A DNA stretch of 64,000 nucleotides. It comes from Sphingobacterium endophyticum (GTDB taxonomy: Bacteria; Bacteroidota; Bacteroidia; Sphingobacteriales; Sphingobacteriaceae). The stretch's first letter is position 1. Every line of letters begins with the position of its first letter. Shown here in pieces: positions 1-8,200 of this stretch. Location of the stretch: contig NZ_SMMI01000004.1 in NCBI RefSeq assembly GCF_009733535.1, positions 460,872-524,871 on the forward strand. Direction: 5' to 3'. The notes under the pieces are model-generated. The model was not told the DNA's origin, made no database searches, and was given only the letters and a program-made list of their open reading frames with translations. Position numbers and translations under genes: made by a program.

Positions 1-20
1 TTCGGCGTCTCTTTTTTCTT

Positions 21-1889
21 CTATTTATTTGAATCCAGAATAGACTTACTATCTTCTGCCATTCTAATAAACTCAGCTCTGTATCCTTCATCGTCTTTTC
101 CTTTTGCAGCTTTAGCTCTAGCAATCAAATTCTCAAAACTAGAGTTTTGTTTATAGCTTGAGTTACGCAACAACATTCCAAATTCTGCTACGGCAGTTGC
201 AAAACGAAAGTCTTCAGAAACGGCATCCAATGCATGTACATTATTTTTAACAACAGTTTGCTGTAATTGGCTTTTTTCAGATTGGGGATCTTTATAGCGG
301 AATTTTACTGTTGCTAATTCTCCATTTTTAGAACCTAAATTAGGCTTGTCAGTTTCTTGATATTTCAATTTATCGACAGTTCCAATAATGGAACTTTTAA
401 CACCTACTGGAATTACTTCGTAGATAGCGGTCACTGTATGTCCTACTCCCATATCACCGCCAATTTTAGCATCATTATTAAAATCTTCAGCATCCATTAA
501 CCGGTTTTCATATCCAACCAAGCGATAGGCTTGAACATATGCAGGATTAAATTCTACTTGAATTTTCACATCCTTAGCAACAGTAAATAAAGTCCCCCCA
601 AATTCCGTCACCATTGCTTTGCGTGCTTCTGAAATATTATCGATGTAGGCATAATTACCGCGGCCTTTGTCTGCTAATATTTCCATTTTTTTATCCTTAA
701 TATTTCCCATTCCGTATCCTAATACAGTCAGGTTAACACCGCTTTCACGTTCCTTAGCTATTAAATCTTCCATTGCCTCATCACTAGATTCACCCACATT
801 AAAATCACCATCAGTAGCTAGGATAATCCGATTATTCCCTGCTTTAATAAAGTTATGACGAGCGATTTGATATGCTTTTTTAATTCCTGCCCCACCTGCT
901 GTAGAACCACCTGCAGTTAGCTCATCAATAGCGGTTTTAATTTTCATTTTTTGGTCACCTTTGGTGCTTTCCAAATGAACGGATGCATTACCAGCATAAG
1001 TAACGATTGCTACTTTATCTTCAGCCCTGAGTTGATCGACTAATAATTTAAGAGAGGATTGAACCAAAGGCAATTTATTTGCAGCCATCATCGATCCTGA
1101 AACATCAATTAAGAACACCAAATTAGAAGCCTTTAGGTTTTCCTTTGGGATATCTTTGGCCTTTAAGGCAATGCGCATCAATTGATGCTCTTTGTTCCAA
1201 GGAGAGGTAGATAGTTCCGTATAGATTTTAACAGGGTCTGAATTCTGAGGCCCTTGCAGGTTATACTGAAAATAATTTATCATCTCCTCTACCCTTACAG
1301 CATCTTTTGGAGGCAATTGTCCGGAATTGATCATTCTTCTAACGTTGCTATAAGAAGCCGCATCCACATCAACCGCAAAAGTAGAAAGGGCTTCCTTTTT
1401 TGGAGAGATAAATCCATTTTCTTCAAACCTATCATAACTTTCTGTATTTGAATCTTGGTATGGCCTAGGCATGATCCTTCTTTCATAACCAACATGAACA
1501 CCGGCTACTTTACCTTGAAGAACTTGTGCCCGATTCATCGAAACCGTCTTATTGTTTTGGGAACTTCCAACAATAACGACCTCATCCAGAAGCATTTCTT
1601 TGGGCCTTAATAAAATATTTATTTCTTTTTTGTGACCTACTTTAATCTTTTGTTCAGCATAACCCACATAGTTAAAGGTTATGAAATCGGAGTTTTCTGC
1701 CTGAATGATATAATTACCTTGCTGATCAGTTGCAGCCTTGTTGGATTTACCGTCAACCGTAACCACCACACCTGCAAGGGCTTGCTTGGTATCATTATCT
1801 TTTACGGTACCTTTAATTGTTCTTTCCTGAGCTAGTCCATTACTTCCTAGAGTAAACAAAAGGACTATAAAAGCGAATATTTTGTTCAT
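21..1889 (-). CDS. vWA (YfbK-type) exported protein with N-terminal carboxypeptidase-regulatory-like domain
   Basis: 622 residues from the ATG at 1889; a longer reading to 1976 adds 29 residues before an obvious signal peptide (MNKIFAFIVLLF..GLAQ), so it was not used. Order: signal peptide 1-21; CarboxypepD_reg-like beta domain about 23-96; LDEVVIVG at 101-108; a stretch AQVLQGKVAGVHV at 121-133 that looks like the plug of SusC receptors; the vWF_A-associated N-terminal module; vWA domain with MIDAS DVSGS at 262-266, the GGST segment about 327 and ATDGD at 358-362; then a C-terminal DUF3520-like part. Metal-dependent ligand binding at the cell surface or periplasm is known for vWA domains; the ligand here is unknown. 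It diverges from the sigma/anti-sigma pair 80 bp away, which suggests linked control. Confidence 0.85.
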   Translation of the reverse strand: MNKIFAFIVLLFTLGSNGLAQERTIKGTVKDNDTKQALAGVVVTVDGKSNKAATDQQGNYIIQAENSDFITFNYVGYAEQKIKVGHKKEINILLRPKEMLLDEVVIVGSSQNNKTVSMNRAQVLQGKVAGVHVGYERRIMPRPYQDSNTESYDRFEENGFISPKKEALSTFAVDVDAASYSNVRRMINSGQLPPKDAVRVEEMINYFQYNLQGPQNSDPVKIYTELSTSPWNKEHQLMRIALKAKDIPKENLKASNLVFLIDVSGSMMAANKLPLVQSSLKLLVDQLRAEDKVAIVTYAGNASVHLESTKGDQKMKIKTAIDELTAGGSTAGGAGIKKAYQIARHNFIKAGNNRIILATDGDFNVGESSDEAMEDLIAKERESGVNLTVLGYGMGNIKDKKMEILADKGRGNYAYIDNISEARKAMVTEFGGTLFTVAKDVKIQVEFNPAYVQAYRLVGYENRLMDAEDFNNDAKIGGDMGVGHTVTAIYEVIPVGVKSSIIGTVDKLKYQETDKPNLGSKNGELATVKFRYKDPQSEKSQLQQTVVKNNVHALDAVSEDFRFATAVAEFGMLLRNSSYKQNSSFENLIARAKAAKGKDDEGYRAEFIRMAEDSKSILDSNK

Positions 1890-1968
1890 GATTAGTAAAT
1901 TTTGACAAGGGATGCAGAAAAAATCAAATTTCCATAAACGAGAAAAAAAAATTATTTTTCGGCAGTAA

Positions 1969-2544
1969 ATGAGCACGAGGACCTTGTCAAAACAGAAGAA
2001 TCTAACAGATGAAGATCTACTAAAGGAGTACCTACAGGATGGCGACCTAGGCCCTCTTGGCGACCTCTATCAAAGGCATAGTGAAATGGTCTATTATGTG
2101 TGTTTACGCTATTTTAAGGAACCAGAACGAAGTAAAGATGCGGTTATGCAAATCTTTGAAGAGCTCATCGAAAAAGTAAAAAAGCAAGAAATTCAAGACT
2201 TCCCCCGTTGGCTCTATGTGGTCAGTAAGAATCATTGTCTGATGTCCCTCCGATCGGCCAAAAATAAGACAGAAATTGTTACAGATAATTTTGTGGAATT
2301 TTCAATGAACTTGCATCAAGAGGAAAATTATCAAGAAAGGGAGGAACAGTTATTGAGATTAGAAAGCTGTTTAGAAACGTTAATCGAGAAACAGAAAATG
2401 AGCATTCAATTGTTCTTTATTGAACAGAAATGCTACAAAGAAGTGGTAGAATTGACGGGATATAGCATGAATGATGTTAAGAGCTATATTCAAAACGGCA
2501 AAAGGAATTTAAAAAACTGTATGGAAAGGAATTCTCATGATTAA
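1969..2544 (+). CDS. ECF-type RNA polymerase sigma factor
   Basis: 191 residues. Region 2-like helices lie about 30-70 (DLYQRHSEMVYYVCLRYF then a D/E-rich segment) and region 4-like helix-turn-helix about 132-185 (CLETLIEKQKMSIQLFFIEQ, then YKEVVELTGYSMNDVKSYIQ). It should direct RNA polymerase to a small regulon. It overlaps the next gene by 8 bp, so the two are translationally coupled, as is common for sigma/anti-sigma pairs. No zinc-binding anti-sigma motif is present downstream; instead the partner is a membrane protein with a small cytoplasmic N-terminus. The divergent vWA gene is the nearest candidate target. Confidence 0.85.
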   Translation: MSTRTLSKQKNLTDEDLLKEYLQDGDLGPLGDLYQRHSEMVYYVCLRYFKEPERSKDAVMQIFEELIEKVKKQEIQDFPRWLYVVSKNHCLMSLRSAKNKTEIVTDNFVEFSMNLHQEENYQEREEQLLRLESCLETLIEKQKMSIQLFFIEQKCYKEVVELTGYSMNDVKSYIQNGKRNLKNCMERNSHD

Positions 2545-3835
2545 GAATTTTGACATAGCATATTTACGCAAATACGTTAACGGAGAATTGACTAGCTCCG
2601 AGATGTATGCTATTGAAAAAGCTTCGCATGAGGATGAGCTATTGATGGACATTATTTTAGGATTGGAAGAAGAAAAAGAACTACAATCCGAGTTGGATAT
2701 TTCAGAGATTCATTCTGCAATTTATGAGCGAACTCATCCTGCAAAGATCCGTTCAATAAAATCCTATCGTTTCCTATCGATTGCTGCATCACTTTTATTA
2801 GCCCTTGGGATTGGAGCAATTTGGTATTTAAATCGAGATGATCAAAATAAGGTTGAAATGACGATGGAAGCGGCATCGGTCGATCAATCAGAACCAGCCA
2901 CGGACACAACATTAAACAGTATCAATGTTGACAGTCTTGAAGGACGTACTGAGGAAGATCAGTTAATAGCCATGGCAACTCCGGAGGCTCAATTACCATC
3001 AAAAGATCAAGTTTTGCAATCGGACAAAAAAATAAGCAGTTCTAGCAAGAAAAAGACTGTGGAAGATATTTTAGCTGACCGCGAAGAGGTCTTTTTAAGA
3101 GAGGTTCCTAAGGCAGATACGAGTTCATTTCATAATAAATATGATAACAGGGTTGCATATACCCCCCAATATAAAAGGTCTGCAAGTTCGGATGTAATTT
3201 TATTGAATGGTAATAATTTAGCTGCCGAACAATTAGCAGGGCGGGCAGCAGGAGTAAATGTTAATCGAGTTAGTTCCTTACAGGATGTTAAAAAACTTGC
3301 TACTGGCCGTGTATTGGACCGCCAATCAGGAAGACCAATTGTCAGTGCATCTGTGCGCGATATTAAAACCAACGATGTGGTCATGACCGATTCTTCCGGT
3401 CAATATGTAATGCCACTAACTTCTGATAATCAGAAACTGGAAGTACTATCCCTTGGCTACGAACAGCAAGAAATCATAGCAAGCAACAATAAAATCGTAC
3501 AATTAAAACCTAATTTTGATCAGTTGGATGAAGTTGTTGTGGTGGGATATGCTGGTAAAGCATCAAAATTCAAATCCGAACCACTAGTAGGTTGGGTTGC
3601 CTATAAGAAATATATCAACGACAATTCCTATCAAACCTTATTAGGAAAAGGATCCGTCACTCTTGTATTCGATATTAATTCCTTCGGAAGACCAATAGAT
3701 ATTACGGTCAAAAAATCTAGCAATCCCGACCTAAACCAAAAGGCCATACAAATCATCCAAAATGGTCCCGACTGGAAAAAAGGCAATGACGGAAAGAAAA
3801 TTGAAGTGAGGGTGGATTTTGGCCGTAAGGAGTAG
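2537..3835 (+). CDS. Anti-sigma-like membrane protein with carboxypeptidase-regulatory-like and TonB C-terminal-like domains
   Basis: 432 residues. Residues 1-75 are a charged cytoplasmic segment like those of Bacteroidota anti-sigma proteins; a single membrane helix lies at about 77-97 (FLSIAASLLLALGIGAIWYL). The periplasmic part has a polar linker, a plug-like ILLNGNNLAAEQLAGRAAGV segment (221-240), a CarboxypepD_reg-like domain (about 256-325) ending in LDEVVVVGY (330-338), and a TonB_C-like domain (about 345-430) with VTLVFDINSFGRPIDITVKK. The likely role is to hold the upstream sigma factor and receive an envelope signal. The mix of receptor-like and TonB-like modules in a putative anti-sigma protein is unusual. 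Its TAG stop forms the first bases of a heptamer repeat. Confidence 0.75.
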   Translation: MIKNFDIAYLRKYVNGELTSSEMYAIEKASHEDELLMDIILGLEEEKELQSELDISEIHSAIYERTHPAKIRSIKSYRFLSIAASLLLALGIGAIWYLNRDDQNKVEMTMEAASVDQSEPATDTTLNSINVDSLEGRTEEDQLIAMATPEAQLPSKDQVLQSDKKISSSSKKKTVEDILADREEVFLREVPKADTSSFHNKYDNRVAYTPQYKRSASSDVILLNGNNLAAEQLAGRAAGVNVNRVSSLQDVKKLATGRVLDRQSGRPIVSASVRDIKTNDVVMTDSSGQYVMPLTSDNQKLEVLSLGYEQQEIIASNNKIVQLKPNFDQLDEVVVVGYAGKASKFKSEPLVGWVAYKKYINDNSYQTLLGKGSVTLVFDINSFGRPIDITVKKSSNPDLNQKAIQIIQNGPDWKKGNDGKKIEVRVDFGRKE

Positions 3836-3860
3836 TTAGTAGTAAGTAGTTAGTATTTAG
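3833..3860. repeat. Imperfect TAGTTAG heptamer repeats, left edge
   Basis: TAGTTAG units with one degenerate copy begin inside the stop codon of the preceding gene. The same heptamer runs in inverted orientation at the right end of this gap (4163-4200) and in direct orientation near 63.7 kb. Confidence 0.7.
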
Positions 3861-4053
3861 AACTGGAATCCGTCAAGATTAATCTAATAATCTGGACAAG
3901 GTTCTAATATCTGATGTCTCCAAATCCCCAAACCCATTTTAACTTTATTTGATAAAAATGCCAAAAGTATAAAACCGGTCAACTCTATTTAGGGATGGAC
4001 ATATGTCTTTTTTCAAATATCTACTATCAACCGTCTATTGTCTTTAGCTTAAA

Positions 4054-4071
4054 ATCCCATCGGGATGGCAT
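4054..4071 (+). repeat. REP-like 5-3-5 hairpin with GGCAT tail, copy 1
   Basis: ATCCC-ATC-GGGAT followed by GGCAT, then seven bases later ATAGCC. It shares the layout A(N4)-N3-(N4)T-GRCAT and the same ATAGCC tail with the copy at 4121, although the stem bases differ, so the structure rather than the stem sequence is conserved. Confidence 0.6.
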
Positions 4072-4120
4072 ATCTATAGCCAGACCCTGCGGGTCTGGAA
4101 TAAGCGTTAATTCCAAAACA

Positions 4121-4138
4121 ACTCCGTAGGAGTGACAT
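4121..4138 (+). repeat. REP-like 5-3-5 hairpin with GACAT tail, copy 2
   Basis: ACTCC-GTA-GGAGT then GACAT, with ATAGCC ending at 4148, at the same spacing as in copy 1. The two copies are in the same orientation, separated by a longer hairpin at 4080-4098. A third member occurs at 63952. Confidence 0.6.
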
Positions 4139-4162
4139 GTTAATAGCCGTTTTGTCTTTTGT

Positions 4163-4200
4163 CTAACTACTAAATACTAACTACTAACTACTATATACTA
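4163..4200. repeat. Inverted TAGTTAG heptamer run, right edge
   Basis: On the minus strand this reads as TAGTTAG-type units with TAGTATTTAG and TAGTATATAG variants, next to AGACAAAAGACAAA. It mirrors 3833-3860 and abuts the end of tsaD. Confidence 0.65.
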
Positions 4201-4202
4201 TC

Positions 4203-5204
4203 TCACACCTTCATCCTAGCAAGAGGTGCGACGTCTTGGCTGATAAAGTCTTTTTTGAGGAATTTTTGGTATCCGGCGATTGCGATCATGGCAGCGTTGT
4301 CGGTGCAGTATTCGAATTTTGGGATAAAGACATTCCAATTATATTTTTGGCCCATTTCGATAAGGCTGTTTCGGAGGCCGGAGTTTGCTGACACGCCACC
4401 TGCGATTGCGATATCCTTAACACCGGTTAATTTTGCGGCTTTTTTAAGTTTATTTAGCAGAATGGAAACGATACGGCTTTGGACAGATGCACAGAGGTCG
4501 TCCATTTTCTCTTCCAAAAAATTGGGGTTCTTTTTTATTTCATCCTGTACTAAATAAAGAATGGCAGTTTTTAGACCTGAAAAACTAAAATTAAGTTCAG
4601 GAATTTGAGGTTCTGGAAGTTTAAATGCATTCGGATCACCTTCTTGAGCATGTTTATCAATTAAAGGGCCACCAGGATATGGGAGGTTCAGAATTTTCGC
4701 TGTCTTATCGAAGGCTTCGCCGGCAGCATCATCGAGAGTTTCACCCAGCAATTCCATTTCAAAATAATCTTTTACCAATACGATCTGGGTATGTCCGCCA
4801 GAAACTGTAAGGCATAAGAATGGGAAATTTGGTTTTGGATTATCGATAAAATGTGCCAAAATATGCGCCTGCATATGATTTACTTCTATCAAAGGGATAT
4901 CCAGAGCAAGAGCGAAAGACTTTGCAAATGAAGTTCCTACCAATAAAGCACCTAAAAGTCCGGGGCCACGCGTAAAAGCTACTGCATCTACATCATTTTT
5001 CCGTATTTTAGCAGCAGCGATAGCTTGGTCTACCGTGGGAATGATATTTTGTTGATGTGCTCGAGAAGCTAACTCAGGAACCACACCCCCATATTTAGCA
5101 TGAATTGCTTGACTAGCAATAATATTTGACTTAATTTCGCCGTCTATACATATAGAGGCCGAAGTTTCATCACATGAAGATTCTATTCCTAGAATAATGG
5201 CCAT
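4203..5204 (-). CDS. tsaD: tRNA N6-adenosine threonylcarbamoyltransferase TsaD
   Basis: 333 residues, the usual family length. It transfers threonylcarbamoyl from TC-AMP to A37 of ANN-decoding tRNAs together with TsaB and TsaE, which are not in this window. The N-terminus MAIILGIESSCDETSAS is the family signature; metal ligands are seen at H110 and H114 (NHMQAH), the SGGHTQ nucleotide-site motif at 135-140, and the C-terminal CTDNAAMIA motif supplying the last Asp ligand. The gene diverges from the TamB-like gene with about 58 bp between them, so the two promoters must overlap closely. Its 3' end runs directly into the heptamer repeat at 4163-4200. Confidence 0.97.
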   Translation of the reverse strand: MAIILGIESSCDETSASICIDGEIKSNIIASQAIHAKYGGVVPELASRAHQQNIIPTVDQAIAAAKIRKNDVDAVAFTRGPGLLGALLVGTSFAKSFALALDIPLIEVNHMQAHILAHFIDNPKPNFPFLCLTVSGGHTQIVLVKDYFEMELLGETLDDAAGEAFDKTAKILNLPYPGGPLIDKHAQEGDPNAFKLPEPQIPELNFSFSGLKTAILYLVQDEIKKNPNFLEEKMDDLCASVQSRIVSILLNKLKKAAKLTGVKDIAIAGGVSANSGLRNSLIEMGQKYNWNVFIPKFEYCTDNAAMIAIAGYQKFLKKDFISQDVAPLARMKV

Positions 5205-5262
5205 TTTGAGAGAAGTATAAATTTTAATTTACAAAAGTATCAAAAAAATACTTAAAATAACG

Positions 5263-8200
5263 TTGATTAGTGTGCTCAGCATCTTGGCCTTGCTGTCTAT
5301 ACTTCTATTCTCTCTACAGTTTTCATCTGTTCAAACATTTGTTACCAAAAGAGTCGCTAAATATTTATCGAAAGAATTGAATGCGAAGGTTGAAATTGGA
5401 AGCATATATTTCAAACCATTTTCAGAGCTTAACATCTATGATTTCAAATTAGCGGATTCCAATGGCACACCTATCCTATCTGCTAAAAAATTAAATGCAG
5501 ATTTAGTGTTAACTGATTATTTTCAGAACAAGATTGTCATTGAGAAACTGAATATCGAAAAGGCCTATGTAGATTTCCAGGTTTATAAGGACAGTTCCAA
5601 TATAAAATTTCTGATTGATTACTTTACACCGAAAGAGAAAAAGAAGACAGGTGAGAAGAAACAGATGGAGCTAAAGCTCTATGCCTTAAACTTAGTTGAT
5701 AATCATATTAAGATTCTGAATCATACCCAAAAACATCATAGTCGCGGAGTAGATTTTTCAGATATAGAGCTCACTCATTTTTCAGCGAACCTGAGTAATA
5801 TTCAGCAGGATTCCAGTACCCTCAAAACCAAAATAAAGAAATTAACATTTCAGGAAAAGTCTGGATTTATCTTAAGGAATTTGAATGCAGATGCGATTAT
5901 TACAGGACAAAGTATGGAGTTTAATCAACTTCGGCTTCAGACCAATAACTCCACTTTAGGTAACAATCTAAAATTCACCTATAAGAAGTTTGCTGATTTC
6001 GGAGACTTTGTAAAAAAGGTTGAAGTTACTTCAGATATGGAAAAAGTATTTGTTGACTCCAAGGATATAGAATATTTTGCTCCAGATATGAAATCCGTGC
6101 GCTTTAAGGCGCATGTAAATCAAGGAAGGGTGACTGGAACAGTTGCCAATATGCGGGTTCGAAATGCCGATATTAAAACAGGTGATGCCACACGTTTGAT
6201 CGGTGATTTTACGATCAAAGGTCTTCCAGACATCAATAAAACAATTTTTGATTTCCAAGCTGAACAGTTATTAACTACAGCAAAAGATGTAGAAAAGCTA
6301 GTTCCGGAACTGTCAAATAAAAATTCTTTTACCTTACCTGAGCAACTACATAATTTAGGCACCATATCATTTACTGGAAGCTTTAAAGGGTTGTATAATT
6401 TATTTGATGTAAAAGGTGATTTCAAAACAGATCTTGGGATTATACATACTGAAAGTAAAATTGACATACAGAAAAATATCTTATATGCTGGACATGTTCG
6501 GTCAGAAGAGTTCCAAATAGGGAATTTAATCAACAGCAATACAATTAAAAATTCTGCTATCAACTTAGATTTTGACGGTCAAAACTTAGATTTCAAAGAA
6601 ATCCAACTCAATTTAATTGGAGACCTTCGCAATCTTCAGATTGGGAATTATCAGTACGATAGTGTCTCGGTAGATGCTTTTCTATTTGAGCAACAAATAG
6701 AGATGAATGGTCATATTAGCGACAGGAATATTGCATTGGCCTATGACTCTAAGATCAATCTAGAGGAATCAAAGCAATTGTATATAGTTGATGCGCAAAT
6801 TGAGAAAATCAATTTAAAGAATTTAGGTCTGTTCGAAAAAGACAGTATCATTATTTACGATTCGAATATCAGCACGCTTCTGACAGGAAATAATCTGAAT
6901 AACCTTAATGGGGATTTGCGAGCGAACCAAATATCAATGGAAACCTCCAAGGGAAGATTCACGATTGATGATGTTTATTTTGCTGCTGAGGGGAATGAAA
7001 CGGATAAGCTATTAACATTAAAATCGAATGTTATGGATGCTGAGATGAAAGGGATCATAGATTTAAACACCTTGATACCTTACTTTAAGGCATTGGCTAT
7101 GCGATATGCACCAGCAATAGGGTTGGAGACCGAGCCATACAACCCGCAAATCTTTGACCTGGACTTAAATATTAAATCCTTTGAACCCGTCTCTGCTTTC
7201 CTGGATCCTACCCTTACTTTGGAAGATGGAGCCACATTGGAAGCGCACTTCTCCTCTGAAGATTTTACGGCCCAATTTGAGGCATTCAGTCCTTTTGTCA
7301 AATATCAAGGAGTCAATCTACAGAATCTAAGAATTGTTGAAAATGCTAATGAACATGCTTTTTCATTAAATGTAAAAGCAGATAAGGCTTTCCTAACAGA
7401 CAGCATTTTTGTCAATAACATTGAAATCAATAATATCCTAGCAAAGGACAGCCTCTTATTTAATATAAAAGGTGCCGAAGATACAGAGCAGAATTACATG
7501 CGTCTTAATGGTAATATTCACTTTGCGCATAATAAACCTGCTTATATTCGATTTGACGAATCGACCATTGTTATCAATCATGAGCCTTGGGTTTTTAATA
7601 CCGATGCAGAGATGCGTGTCTCCAAGGGAAAATTCTATTTAAACAATTTAATTGCGTCACAAGGCAATCAAAGTGTAGAGTTTAATGGGGTTCTTTCCAA
7701 TGAAGATGATAAACTAGAGATAGAATTCAGCAGGTTTAATCTTCATTCCATAGAAAGCATTACCAAGCCTATTGGCATTGAATTAGGCGGCGAATTAAAC
7801 GGAAATATTGAGATCCATTCCATATTTAAGAAACCATACTTATCCGCAAATATCAGTACAACACCATTGGTTTGGAATCAGATTCCTATAGGTCAGATGG
7901 TTTTATTAGCGGATTTTGATCCAGAAATAAAAGTAGCTAATATAGATTTTCAATTATTGGATGATCGAAAAAGAGGACTAACCTTAAATGGTACTTATGA
8001 GGTTGTTGAAGGTGAACAAGCCATTAATTTAAAGGGTAAATTAAATCAAGCTGAATTAATATTATTCCAACCGTTCATCCGGAACTTAGCATCTGATCTT
8101 CAAGGCAAGATGGATGCAGACCTTCAAATAGTAGGAACTTTAAAAGATCCTCAGATTAATGGGACTGCACAAATTGAAAGTGCAGGATTTAAGGTAAACT

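Larger units (their letters stand above)
3836..4202. other. Repeat-rich intergenic region, no gene
   Basis: The 367 bp between the anti-sigma gene and tsaD (convergent) hold no credible ORF. The region is bracketed by inverted runs of the TAGTTAG heptamer (3833-3860 and 4163-4200). Inside are AGACAAA-type heptamers read on the minus strand (about 4031-4045 and 4152-4164), a perfect 8-bp hairpin at 4080-4098, and two short hairpins followed by GGCAT or GACAT at 4054-4071 and 4121-4138. The content resembles a small non-autonomous repeat cassette. The 4080-4098 hairpin could stop transcription but has no U-run. Confidence 0.7.

Noticed and set aside
1889..1976. Upstream extension of the vWA gene by 29 residues
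   Set aside because: The extension has no signal-peptide logic and would place the clear signal sequence internally; the ATG at 1889 is preferred.
6120..6563. 147-codon minus-strand frame inside the TamB-like gene
   Set aside because: It lies wholly antisense to a well-supported coding frame; composition is a shadow of that frame, and no start context or domain is visible.
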